In this document: positions 37,081 to 45,795 of the stretch, in pieces | Numbering within the stretch: the first letter of the stretch is position 1 | Layout of the letters: each line of letters begins with the position of its first letter | Translations under genes and position numbers: made by a program | Assembly: GCF_000746255.1 (NCBI RefSeq) | Contig: NZ_JQKW01000012.1 | Location: 24,001 to 88,000, forward strand | DNA length: 64,000 nt | From: Thermodesulfobacterium hydrogeniphilum | Lineage (GTDB): Bacteria > Desulfobacterota > Thermodesulfobacteria > Thermodesulfobacteriales > Thermodesulfobacteriaceae | Direction: 5' to 3' | The notes under the pieces: model-generated | The model's input: the letters and a program-made list of their open reading frames with translations, nothing else | Databases searched by the model: none | Told to the model about the DNA's origin: nothing

Positions 37081-37785
37081 TTATTTTATATTATCTGGAA
37101 TATAATATCCTATTCCTCTTTTAGTTTTAATATATTTTGGCTTAGAAGGATCTTTTTCTATTTGAGCTCTTAGTCGTTTAATATGAACATCTATGGTTCT
37201 GGGATTAATATATACGTCTGATCCCCAAATAGCTTCAATAAGTTGTTCTCTGGTATAAACTCTTCCTTTATTTTCTGCTAAATAAAGAAGTATTTTAAAC
37301 TCTGTAGCACTAAGCTCTATGGGCTTATCCTTTAAAGTTACTAAATATTTATCTTTGTTTATCTTTAAATTACCTATTTGAATAATTTTTTCTGTATTTG
37401 GGGAGATTGGCTTGGTTCTTCTTAGAACTGCTTTTATTCTGGCAATAAGTTCCCTGGGACTAAAAGGCTTGGTAATATAATCATCAGCTCCTAATTCAAG
37501 CCCTAAAATCTTATCTGCTTCTAAGGTTTTAGCTGTGAGTATAATAATAGGAAGATGAGCTGTTTTAGGATCTTCTTTTAATTTCTTGCAGAGTTCAAAT
37601 CCACCTATACCAGGAAGCATAATATCTAAAATAATAAGATCGTATTTATTAGAACGGATTTTATTTAATCCTTCTTCACCATTATAGCTATAGTCAACTA
37701 TAAAATTTTCTTTTTTTAAATTATAGGCAACTAACTCTACAATATCTTTTTCATCTTCTATTATTAAAATTTTAACAGATTCCAT
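37081..37785 (-). CDS. phoB: PhoB-like response regulator
   Basis: 234 residues. Receiver domain with phosphorylation Asp in LIILDIMLPGIGG and the KPFSPRELIARI switch region, then an OmpR/PhoB winged-helix DNA-binding domain (about 135-230) with IDVHIKRLRAQIE and the C-terminal RGIGYYI hairpin. It starts 1 bp after pstS ends and is abutted by phoR. Regulation of pstS and itself is the expected role. Confidence 0.92.
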   Translation of the reverse strand: MESVKILIIEDEKDIVELVAYNLKKENFIVDYSYNGEEGLNKIRSNKYDLIILDIMLPGIGGFELCKKLKEDPKTAHLPIIILTAKTLEADKILGLELGADDYITKPFSPRELIARIKAVLRRTKPISPNTEKIIQIGNLKINKDKYLVTLKDKPIELSATEFKILLYLAENKGRVYTREQLIEAIWGSDVYINPRTIDVHIKRLRAQIEKDPSKPKYIKTKRGIGYYIPDNIK

Positions 37786-37786
37786 T

Positions 37787-38818
37787 TTAATAGATTTGAT
37801 TTTGTTTCCAGTAATTTCTAATTTTTTCTTTTACTTCCTCAGGTAAAGGAACATAGGTAAGCTTTTTAGCTATTTTATCTCCATGTTTAAAAGCCCAATC
37901 AAAAAATTTCACTACATCTTTATTAATTTTTAAATTATCTTTAGCCAGAAGAATATAAGTTGCACCTGTTATAGGCCAGGCTTTTTCTCCAGGAGCATTG
38001 GTAAGCCAAGCATAAAAATGTTTTTTAGGATCTAAATCCACGGTTTTAGCTGCTTCCTTTATAGTTTTTTCTTCAGGAGCAACAATATTTCCTTTGGAAT
38101 TTTTAAGTCCTATACAAGTTAATTTATTCTGAAAAGCATAAGCATACTCTACATAACCTATAGTATAAGGGGTTCTTTTTATATAATTAGAAACCCCCTC
38201 ATTTCCTTTTGCTCCTATACCTGTTTTCCATTTTACTGAGGTTCCAAATCCTATTTCTTTTTTCCAAGCAGGACATACCTGACTTAAATAATGAGTAAAT
38301 ATAGCCGTGGTTCCTGAGCCATCGGATCTATAAACAGGAGTAATATTCTTATCAGGAAGTTTTATATCTGGATTTAATTTTTTTATTTCTGGATCATTCC
38401 ATTTAGTAATTTTACCTAAGAAGATTTTACACAAAGTTTCTCCATCAAGAACCAAAGAATTTCTTTTTAGTTCTGGAAGATTTATTACAGGAACTACAGC
38501 TCCTATTACAGTAGGAAATTGCAATAATTTGTTTTTTTCTATTTCTTGAGGAGTAAGAGGTTTATCACTTGCTCCAAAATCAACAGTTCTTTCTATAATC
38601 TGCCTAATTCCTCCTCCAGAACCTATGGATTGATAATTTATCTTTATTCCAGTAAGTTTATAATATTTATCTGCCCAGTTGGCATACAAAGGATAAGGGA
38701 AACTTGCCCCTGCTCCATTTAAGAACTTCTTGTGGCTTGCTTCTTCTTTTTTTTCTTTACATGCTGTTAATCCTAAGCTTATAATTAAACAAAACAATAA
38801 TAAAATTATTTTTTTCAT
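37787..38818 (-). CDS. pstS: Phosphate-binding lipoprotein PstS
   Basis: 343 residues. A lipoprotein signal peptide ends at LTACKEK (Cys20). The PstS fold begins with LNGAGASFPYPLYANWADKY, with phosphate-binding SIGSGGGIRQI, DFGASDKPLT, and YRSDGSGTT. It is the periplasmic receptor of the high-affinity Pst ABC importer; pstCAB are not here. The ribosome binding site AGAGGTG lies 8 nt upstream. Only 12 bp separate it from the PilZ-PyrE gene. Confidence 0.95.
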   Translation of the reverse strand: MKKIILLLFCLIISLGLTACKEKKEEASHKKFLNGAGASFPYPLYANWADKYYKLTGIKINYQSIGSGGGIRQIIERTVDFGASDKPLTPQEIEKNKLLQFPTVIGAVVPVINLPELKRNSLVLDGETLCKIFLGKITKWNDPEIKKLNPDIKLPDKNITPVYRSDGSGTTAIFTHYLSQVCPAWKKEIGFGTSVKWKTGIGAKGNEGVSNYIKRTPYTIGYVEYAYAFQNKLTCIGLKNSKGNIVAPEEKTIKEAAKTVDLDPKKHFYAWLTNAPGEKAWPITGATYILLAKDNLKINKDVVKFFDWAFKHGDKIAKKLTYVPLPEEVKEKIRNYWKQNQIY

Positions 38819-38830
38819 AACTACACCTCT

Positions 38831-39799
38831 TTAGTTTTTGTGTATTTGTTTATATCTTTCTATTATTTCTTTCAAAGTAAAAAAGGCTTGAAATTCATAT
38901 CCTTTGCTTTTTATATTTTCTTTTCCACCTTCTTCTCTATCAATCAAAGCTAAAATTTTCATTATTTTTAATCCTTCTTTTTCAGCAGCCTCTATAGCTT
39001 TTATTACAGACTTTCCTGTAGTTACCACATCTTCTACAATTACTGTGATCATTCCCTTTTTAACATTCCCTTCTATTTGTCTGTGTGTTCCATACTTTTT
39101 AGGTTCTTTTCTTATAAGAAAACCTTCTAAAGGATGTTCTTCTTCAGCTGCTTTTGCTAAAATTCCACATACTATAGGGTCTGCTCCTATACTCATTCCA
39201 GCTACAGCATCCACTTTTAAATATTTTATCTCTTCCCAGAAAAGTGATCCTATTAAATCAAAAGTTTTGGAATAAAGAGTCACCTTTCTACAATCTAAAT
39301 AATAAGGACTTTCCTTACCACTTGATAAAATGAAAGGTTTATCAGGGCTGTATAAGAATGCTCTTTTTATAATATAATCAATTAATTCAGATTTTATAGC
39401 AGAAATATTAAGAAGTTTTAGACTTTTTATTAAGGGATAAGCTTCCCCTAAAAATCTATGAAGCTCTTTCTCTGCTTCTATTTCATCACTCATGTTATAA
39501 AATATGAGATTTTTAAGATGTTTAAAACTTTCAGTAGAAATATAAGTGAATTTTAAACCAAAACCTTTCTCTGGTTCTATTCTAACTACTTTACCTTTGA
39601 GAAAAATTTTTATACTTGGAACTATACCTTCTAAAAAGAAAATAATTGGAATTTCTGTATTAATTTCAGGAATTATAGAGCTTTCAATAAAAACTCCTCC
39701 ATAGCTAATATCTTTAATTTCACCTTTATAACTTTTTTCTTTCCATATAAACTCTACTATAGCTGAAATAGGTATACGAGTAAATTTTCTGGTAGGCAT
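38831..39799 (-). CDS. pyrE: PilZ domain fused to orotate phosphoribosyltransferase
   Basis: 322 residues. Residues 1-100 form a PilZ domain with both c-di-GMP-binding motifs intact: RxxxR as RKFTR (4-8) and [D/N]xSxxG as DISYGG (30-35), plus the closing FGLKF. Residues about 130-322 are PyrE: SSGKESPYYLDCRK, AVAGMSIGADPI, the flexible catalytic loop region KKYGTHRQIEG and the PRPP site VIVEDVVTTGKS (253-264). PyrE joins orotate and PRPP to give OMP in pyrimidine synthesis. The fusion implies that c-di-GMP could tune the enzyme, which I have not seen described. It precedes pstS-phoBR in a run. Confidence 0.9.
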   Translation of the reverse strand: MPTRKFTRIPISAIVEFIWKEKSYKGEIKDISYGGVFIESSIIPEINTEIPIIFFLEGIVPSIKIFLKGKVVRIEPEKGFGLKFTYISTESFKHLKNLIFYNMSDEIEAEKELHRFLGEAYPLIKSLKLLNISAIKSELIDYIIKRAFLYSPDKPFILSSGKESPYYLDCRKVTLYSKTFDLIGSLFWEEIKYLKVDAVAGMSIGADPIVCGILAKAAEEEHPLEGFLIRKEPKKYGTHRQIEGNVKKGMITVIVEDVVTTGKSVIKAIEAAEKEGLKIMKILALIDREEGGKENIKSKGYEFQAFFTLKEIIERYKQIHKN

Positions 39800-39838
39800 T
39801 GCAATACATTATATATGAAGACAAAACATTAGCAAGGT

Positions 39839-40120
39839 TTAAAATTTAAACCATCCCCATCTTCTTCTACAGCCTTTACAAACACAACCCTTAGTAGATT
39901 TACCAATTAGTTCTACTTCTATATTTTTAGCAATACTTGAACTTACCACAATTTTACCTATACCATTTTTTAATAAAAAATTTCTTCCCCAAATCCTCAA
40001 TATTTCAAAAGTATCCCCTTTTCGCAACCCCATTGCTTCTATTTTCCTTAAAATAATATCTTCCCCTATAAAATCTTTAATTTTTATTTTGTCTCCACAT
40101 TTACTATCAGATAAAAGCAT
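39839..40120 (-). CDS. feoA: FeoA-family protein with Cys-rich tail
   Basis: 93 residues. An SH3-like FeoA domain (EAMGLRKGDTFEILR, then FLLKNGIGKIVV) is followed by a short basic tail with three Cys, CVCKGCRRRW. FeoA assists the FeoB ferrous iron transporter. No feoB is present in the window. It starts 2 bp after the fur stop, so iron regulation of this gene is likely. The tail may bind metal or an Fe-S cluster (inference). Confidence 0.82.
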   Translation of the reverse strand: MLLSDSKCGDKIKIKDFIGEDIILRKIEAMGLRKGDTFEILRIWGRNFLLKNGIGKIVVSSSIAKNIEVELIGKSTKGCVCKGCRRRWGWFKF

Positions 40121-40122
40121 AT

Positions 40123-40572
40123 TTAAACCATCCCTCCTTTTCTACATTCTAAACATGTTCCAAAAATTTCAAGATGATAACTTAATAAATGAAACTCCTT
40201 TTTTTTGGCATGTTCCTGAATTAATTCTATTAATTTAGGGTCTATTATTTCTTCTACTTTTTTACATTTTATACAGATGAAATGTAAATGAGGTAGTTTA
40301 TTTATTACCACTTCATAATAAGCCCTGCCCTCTTGTTTATAGACTTCTTGAATATAACCAGCTTCTATTAATAAAGGTAGAGTTCTATAAATTGAAGCTT
40401 TAGAGATTTTACTTCCCTTTTTTTTAAGTTCCATATGTAGTTCATCTACATCAAAATGGTCCTTATACTTTAAAATTTCTATTAAAATTTCTTCTCTTTC
40501 TGGAGTATATTTTAATCCTTTACTTTTTATAAAAGCTCTAAAATTTTCTAAAATTTCAGAAATATCTATCAT
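40123..40572 (-). CDS. fur: Fur-family metalloregulator
   Basis: 149 residues from the ATG at 40572. An outer TTG (40602) is rejected because it would fall inside the likely -10 box. Winged-helix DNA-binding domain with KYTPEREEIL and ISKASIYRTLPLL, then the dimerisation domain with metal-binding HLHFICIKC and a second pair CLEC. The feature set fits Fur/PerR/Zur; feoA next to it favours an iron-responsive Fur. Confidence 0.88.
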   Translation of the reverse strand: MIDISEILENFRAFIKSKGLKYTPEREEILIEILKYKDHFDVDELHMELKKKGSKISKASIYRTLPLLIEAGYIQEVYKQEGRAYYEVVINKLPHLHFICIKCKKVEEIIDPKLIELIQEHAKKKEFHLLSYHLEIFGTCLECRKGGMV

Positions 40573-40600
40573 TACTTTATCTCTATTGAGATCTAATTTC

Positions 40601-40629
40601 AATTTTGATAGAAAATTTTATTTTGTCAA
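40601..40629 (-). promoter_or_regulatory. fur-feoA promoter with possible autoregulatory operator
   Basis: TTGACA (minus, 40629-40624), 17-nt spacer, CAAAAT (40606-40601). The stretch 40604-40628 reads as an imperfect inverted repeat (TTGA...AAAA/TTTT...TCAA), which could be a Fur operator overlying the promoter. It sets the fur start downstream at 40572. Confidence 0.4.
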
Positions 40630-40692
40630 GCTCTATTTAATTTTTATCAAAAGCATTGATTTTTTTAAAAATAACTTTTTAATGTAAGTAAT

Positions 40693-42027
40693 ATGAATAA
40701 CCTAAAAAATTATATTAAAAACAGGTATTTTTTCTTATTTTTATTTTCTTTTGTCTTTTTTATCTTAGGCAATTGGTTTTTTAGTTTAACTTCTCCAGAC
40801 GAAGGAAAAAATGCTTTCCCTGTTTTACATATGCTTCAAACTAAAAATTTTCTTATTCCTTATTATAATTGTCAACCAAGATTTGAAAAACCTCCTATGC
40901 TTTATTGGCTTAGTGTAATTACTTCTTCTATTTTTGGATTAAATGAATTCAGTTTGAGAATAATTTCTGGAATTTCAGCAACTGGCATATTATTTTTTAC
41001 CTATTTAATAGCTAAAAAATATTTTTCAGAAAAAAAGGCTTTAATCTCAGCTTTAATTCTTGTGACTATTCCTCATATATGGGTAGAAGCAAGAGCTTTT
41101 ACTCCTGAGATGCTTTTAAATTTTTTTTCTGTAGGAGCTGTTTATTTATTCCTTAGTGAAAAAATTATCTGGGGCTGGATTTTTTTAGCTTTAGCTGTCC
41201 TTACTAAAGGACCAGTAGGTTTTATCTTACCTTTAATAGTTGTATTAGGATTCAAAATTTGCGAAAAAGATTTGAAATTGTCAAAATTGTTTAATATTAA
41301 AGGAATTTTATTATTTTTATTGATTTCAACTTCTTGGTATCTGTATATGCTTATCTATTTTGGATATGCTTATTTTTATAAATTTTTCCTTTATGAGAAT
41401 ATTTATAGATATTTTGGTCAAAAGTCTATTCATTCTTATCCTTTTTATTATTACTTTATTGTTCTTTTATTAGCTACATTTTTTTATATTCCTACCTATG
41501 TAAAACTTGTTTTTAAAATTAAACAAAATTTAAACAATTTTATAAATAATTATTCAAAAATATTACTTCATCCTTTATTCCCTTTTGTCTTTTGGTTTGT
41601 TTTTGTTTTTATATTTTATACTCTTGCTAAGAATAAACTTCACCATTATATTCTGTTTTGCTACCCACCTTTAGCAGTTATTTTAGCTAACTATTTGTCT
41701 GAAAAATATTTTAAAACTGTCTTAATTTTTTCTTGTTTCTTACTTATTTTTAGTTTGATATCCTTTTGCTCTTATGAAAAAAAGCGTTTTGTTTATAAAG
41801 TAAAACCATTTATTATAAATCCTTCAAGAAGTATAAAATTTTATAATACAGAGATATCTTGTTTAACCTTTTATGCTAAAAGGTGTATTTTTAAATATAA
41901 AGATAAAGAACCCATGCCTGATTTGATAATTACCAAAAAGAAATTTGAAAAAAATTTTTCAAATTGCAAAAAATTGATAGAAGCTTCTGAGTTTGGTAGA
42001 TCTTACATTTTATTACAATGTAGATAA
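40693..42027 (+). CDS. ArnT/PMT-like membrane glycosyltransferase
   Basis: 444 residues with about ten membrane segments. The first periplasmic loop carries the catalytic SPDEG (acidic residues of GT-C enzymes), then RFEKPPMLYWL, typical of the ArnT/GT39-83 group. These enzymes transfer a sugar from a polyprenyl phosphate to lipid A or protein. It is shorter than E. coli ArnT (550 residues), lacking most of the soluble C-terminal domain. Substrate unknown. It stands alone between fur (divergent) and emrA. Confidence 0.8.
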   Translation: MNNLKNYIKNRYFFLFLFSFVFFILGNWFFSLTSPDEGKNAFPVLHMLQTKNFLIPYYNCQPRFEKPPMLYWLSVITSSIFGLNEFSLRIISGISATGILFFTYLIAKKYFSEKKALISALILVTIPHIWVEARAFTPEMLLNFFSVGAVYLFLSEKIIWGWIFLALAVLTKGPVGFILPLIVVLGFKICEKDLKLSKLFNIKGILLFLLISTSWYLYMLIYFGYAYFYKFFLYENIYRYFGQKSIHSYPFYYYFIVLLLATFFYIPTYVKLVFKIKQNLNNFINNYSKILLHPLFPFVFWFVFVFIFYTLAKNKLHHYILFCYPPLAVILANYLSEKYFKTVLIFSCFLLIFSLISFCSYEKKRFVYKVKPFIINPSRSIKFYNTEISCLTFYAKRCIFKYKDKEPMPDLIITKKKFEKNFSNCKKLIEASEFGRSYILLQCR

Positions 42028-42151
42028 TTTTATCTTTTACTTCTTGAGTATAAAAATTTGTATTGACATCAGACTTTAAAATGATAAAATTTAAATCCAA
42101 AATGGAAGTAAGCACTTACATAAATTAAGTTCCTTTATAAAAGGAGAAAAT

Positions 42152-43288
42152 ATGCAAAATAATAAAAAAAGATTAGGCTTTTTAATACTTACTTTTTTAG
42201 CTATAATTTTTATTTCTTGTCTTATTTATTTTATTTGGCATAGGTACCATTATGCTGTCTCAGATGCAGTTTTTGTCCAGGCAGATAATTTCACTTATGT
42301 AAGTTTTCCTAAGGTAAATGGAAAACTTATTAAACTCTATAAAAAAGAAGGAGATCCTGTAAAAAAAGGAGAAATCCTTGCAAAAATAGAAAACAAGGAC
42401 TATGCCTTAAAAGTAGCACAATTAGAAAATTCTATTAAAGAATTAAACAACCAAATAAATTCTCTTACATATCAAATTGCAAAACTTGAAAAAGAGATAC
42501 CTTTAAAAGTAAATCAACTGAAAGAAGAAAAAGAAAAATTAAAAGCTCAGGAAAAAGCTCAGTATTATACTATAGAACAATTAAAAATCCGTTTAGGACA
42601 GATTAAAAGGGATAGAAAAAGATATGAAACGCTTTTTAAAGATGGCTTAATTTCCACTCATGATTTGGAAAACATTCAAACCCAGGAAAAAGAACTGAAA
42701 CATCAAATTTCTGCAGCTAAAGCTCAACTTTTAGCTATAAAAAAACAGCAAGAAGAAGTAGATAAAAACATTGCCATCACTTTAAATGAATATAAAACTG
42801 TTTTAGCATATAAATCATTTTTAACCTCTTTAAGAGCTAAAAGACTGGCTATTATTAAACAAAAAGAAGAAGCAGAGGTTTATTATCGTTATACCAAGCT
42901 TTACAGCCCTATTGATGGATTAATTGCTAAAAAATTCCATTCAGAAGGAGATGTTTTAAATCCAGGTGAACCTGTTTATGCTATAGTTGATCCTAAATCT
43001 TTTTATATCCAGGTCTGGTTAGAAGAGACTAAACTAAGAGGGGTTAAAAAAGGATGCCCTGCTAAAATCTGGCTTGATGCCTATCCTGATGAAGAGTTCG
43101 AAGGCGTGGTAGAAAATGTTTTGCCTGCTTCTGCTGCTACTTTTGCTCTTGTTCCAAGAGATATTTCCGCAGGAGAATTTACTAAACTTGCCCAGAGAAT
43201 GCTTGTAAGAATTAAAATTATCAAAGGAAAAAGAGAATTGCTTAAAGTTGGTCTTGGTGGTGAGGTAGAAATTAAAAGATGTCTATAG
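42152..43288 (+). CDS. emrA: EmrA/HlyD-type membrane fusion protein
   Basis: 378 residues. One N-terminal membrane helix (about 8-28), a biotinyl-lipoyl-like half (FPKVNGKLIKLYKKEGDPVKKGE), a long coiled-coil hairpin (about 80-230, Lys/Glu/Gln rich), the second lipoyl half (YRYTKLYSPIDGLI) and a beta-barrel domain. It links the EmrB pump to an outer-membrane channel. AAGGAG precedes the ATG. The last 10 bp overlap emrB. No tolC-like gene is adjacent. Confidence 0.88.
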   Translation: MQNNKKRLGFLILTFLAIIFISCLIYFIWHRYHYAVSDAVFVQADNFTYVSFPKVNGKLIKLYKKEGDPVKKGEILAKIENKDYALKVAQLENSIKELNNQINSLTYQIAKLEKEIPLKVNQLKEEKEKLKAQEKAQYYTIEQLKIRLGQIKRDRKRYETLFKDGLISTHDLENIQTQEKELKHQISAAKAQLLAIKKQQEEVDKNIAITLNEYKTVLAYKSFLTSLRAKRLAIIKQKEEAEVYYRYTKLYSPIDGLIAKKFHSEGDVLNPGEPVYAIVDPKSFYIQVWLEETKLRGVKKGCPAKIWLDAYPDEEFEGVVENVLPASAATFALVPRDISAGEFTKLAQRMLVRIKIIKGKRELLKVGLGGEVEIKRCL

Positions 43289-44877
43289 ATAATAAATCTA
43301 TAGCTCCTGTTCATACTCTTATTTCTTCTAAAGAAAGAATTTTTATTACTATTTCTGTAATGATTGGTGCTTTTATGGCGGTTCTTGATACTACCATTAT
43401 TGATGTTGTTCTTCCTAAAATGATGGGACCTCTTTCTACAGATTTATATGGAATTCAATGGGTAATTACCAGTTATATGATAGCAGCTGCTACTGCTCTT
43501 CTCTTTGTGGAAAATTTTGCTAAATATTTGGGTTATTCCTATACCTTTACTGTAGGAATGATAATTTTTACTATAGCAAGCTTTTTTTGTGGAAATGCTC
43601 ATACCTTAGCAGAAATGATCACTTTTAGAAGTATTCAGGGAATAGGAGAGGCCTTTATTATGGCTTGTGCCCAAACTATACTCATGCTGGTCTATCCCCC
43701 AGAAAGAAAAGGATTAGCCTTAGGTATTTATGGATTAGGAGTAAGTTTTGCTCCTGCTCTTGGTCCAACCCTTGGTGGCTTTCTTACTGAACATTTAAAC
43801 TGGAGATGGGTCTTTTTTGTAAATGTCCCTATAGGAATCTTAAATGTTTTAAACTCTTTTATAATTTTACCTAAATTTCTTGGAAAGCACAAAATCTTCC
43901 AATTTAATTTTATAAGTTATATTTTTATTGCCTTTGCTACTATTTCTCTTTTAATTATGCTTTCTAAAGGACAACAATATGGCTGGTTTCAATCTTTATT
44001 TATTATAAAATGTCTTTTTATTAGCTTGGCTTCTTTTTGTTTATTTTTTGCCAGTGAACTCTATTTTTTTTATAAAGGCAAACATACCCTTATAGAATGG
44101 AAAATTTTCAAATTTCCTGAATATACTTGGAGTATGGGATTTTATTTTTTTATTCTTGGATTTGGGATTTATCAAATTTTTTATTTGCTTCCTCTTTATT
44201 ATGAAAATTTAAAAGGTCTTACCACATTTCAAACAGGCCTTCATATGTTACCTCCAGCTGCTTTGATAGGAACTTTCAGTATTATTTCAGGAGCTTTATC
44301 TGATAGAATTCCTCCGGGATTTATTTTGTTTTTTAATTGGATTTTGTTTCTTATTATATCCTTTTTTATATTTCCTAAACTCAATTATTATCTTCCTGCT
44401 TACAAAGCAGTTCTTTTAACCTTACCTTTGGGAATATGCATTGGAACTTTTTTTGCTCCTTTAACTAACTTGGCTATGAGAAAACTTGGTCCTCTTACAG
44501 GATTAGGAGTGGCTCTGATGCATTACATAAGATTTATAGGTGGCTCTTTTGGAACAGCTCTTGCCACCAATCATTTAGAGCGCCATACCACTATAAATTT
44601 TACCAGAATAACCGAGCTTCAAAATTGGTATTATGTAAAGCATTTTATTGAATCTAAAATACCTCTTATATCTAAATTTTTCCCTCCTGAACTCGCAGAA
44701 AAAAAGGCTAAAGTCTTACTTTATCATGCTCAGTATGTCCAAGCTCAAAGCTGGGCTTTTCAAGATACCTTTAGAGCTACAGGCTTTTGGGGATTAATAG
44801 GTGGTTGTTTTTTAATAATTTTGTTTTTGTCCAAACTAAGATCCTTTTTAAGATTGTTTTATTTAAAGTATAAATAA
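43279..44877 (+). CDS. emrB: EmrB-type DHA2 multidrug efflux transporter
   Basis: 532 residues, 14 predicted membrane segments (DHA2 family of the major facilitator superfamily). Motif A/D1-like FMAVLDTTIIDVVLPKM, the GIQWVITSYMIAAA loop, motif C GLGVSFAPALGPTLGG, and WRWVFFVNVPIG are characteristic of EmrB. It overlaps emrA, so the two form a tripartite efflux pump for hydrophobic drugs or proton uncouplers. Confidence 0.92.
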   Translation: MSIDNKSIAPVHTLISSKERIFITISVMIGAFMAVLDTTIIDVVLPKMMGPLSTDLYGIQWVITSYMIAAATALLFVENFAKYLGYSYTFTVGMIIFTIASFFCGNAHTLAEMITFRSIQGIGEAFIMACAQTILMLVYPPERKGLALGIYGLGVSFAPALGPTLGGFLTEHLNWRWVFFVNVPIGILNVLNSFIILPKFLGKHKIFQFNFISYIFIAFATISLLIMLSKGQQYGWFQSLFIIKCLFISLASFCLFFASELYFFYKGKHTLIEWKIFKFPEYTWSMGFYFFILGFGIYQIFYLLPLYYENLKGLTTFQTGLHMLPPAALIGTFSIISGALSDRIPPGFILFFNWILFLIISFFIFPKLNYYLPAYKAVLLTLPLGICIGTFFAPLTNLAMRKLGPLTGLGVALMHYIRFIGGSFGTALATNHLERHTTINFTRITELQNWYYVKHFIESKIPLISKFFPPELAEKKAKVLLYHAQYVQAQSWAFQDTFRATGFWGLIGGCFLIILFLSKLRSFLRLFYLKYK

Positions 44878-44886
44878 CATCTGAAT

Positions 44887-45723
44887 CTATTCACAATTTG
44901 GTTGGTCAATTCTACAGGCTCCACCTTCTTCAAAAGGAAATAAAATTTCAGAAGAATTAGGTATAAATGATGCTTTTCTCCTGATTTTAGTTTTTAACCA
45001 GTCTTTAATTTCTTTTTCTCCATTTATTACAAAAATTTTATTATTGTTAACTTTGTATATTAAAATTGGTATACTATCAAATTTTAAGATTTTTATTAAA
45101 GGATAAACCTTTTTAACCTCGTAAGTATTTATTTTGATTTGATTTTCTTTAGCATATTTTATAACAGCTTTACAATGAGGACAATTTTTTTGATATATAA
45201 TAACAGGATATTTTAGGTTTAAAGAAATTAAAGGCATATTTACCAAATAAGTAGATATTAAAAGGGATATAAAGCCTGTAATTCCAACTAACCCTATAGT
45301 TTTATGTTTAGAAGATAAAAAATCCAAGAAAAATAATAAAAAGATAAAACCTGCTACAGTTAAACAAAAATGGCAAAATTCTTTTACATACCATGCTTGA
45401 AAACCTATAAAATATCCCTCTACAATTACACAAATTGACAGAATTAAACTTCTTAAAATCAATAATCTTTGATTTTTCAATAAAGAAAAAATAAATATAC
45501 TTGAAAATATAAAAATTCCTAAGTAATTTAAAGTGTTATGTATGTCAAATATATGAACAACTGTGCAACCTTCTGTTTTACAAATAGAAGTACCTTTAAG
45601 ATTTAGATAGATTTCTGTTAAAGTTAAAATTATACCAGCTAAACTAACAATAAGAATAATATAATTGATGACACTTCTTGATATTTTTTGGGAGGTATTT
45701 GATTTTATTCGCATATTTTCCAT
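44887..45723 (-). CDS. VKOR-family quinone-linked thiol oxidase with thioredoxin-like domain
   Basis: 278 residues from the ATG at 45723 (MENMRIKS); outer TTG starts add a hydrophobic leader without support. Four to five membrane segments make the vitamin K epoxide reductase domain: the periplasmic Cys pair ICKTEGC, and the quinone-site CHFC. A thioredoxin-like C-terminal domain has CPHC, and the tail carries two further Cys (CRIDQPNC). Such fusions form disulfides in exported proteins, replacing DsbB/DsbA. It lies convergent to emrB with a 9-bp gap. Confidence 0.88.
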   Translation of the reverse strand: MENMRIKSNTSQKISRSVINYIILIVSLAGIILTLTEIYLNLKGTSICKTEGCTVVHIFDIHNTLNYLGIFIFSSIFIFSLLKNQRLLILRSLILSICVIVEGYFIGFQAWYVKEFCHFCLTVAGFIFLLFFLDFLSSKHKTIGLVGITGFISLLISTYLVNMPLISLNLKYPVIIYQKNCPHCKAVIKYAKENQIKINTYEVKKVYPLIKILKFDSIPILIYKVNNNKIFVINGEKEIKDWLKTKIRRKASFIPNSSEILFPFEEGGACRIDQPNCE

Positions 45724-45765
45724 GAATTTTAATAATAAAACACCTGAATAAAATATCAATACCAA

Positions 45766-45790
45766 TTTTTACCACTTACGAAGTGGTAAA
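45766..45790 (-). terminator. thiC terminator, repeated 21-bp hairpin (copy 1)
   Basis: TTACCACTTACGAAGTGGTAA (9-bp stem, 3-nt loop) at 45769-45789, 6 bp after the thiC stop; on the minus strand it ends in TAAAAATT. An identical 21-mer occurs at 63564-63584. Confidence 0.7.
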
Positions 45791-45795
45791 ATAGG

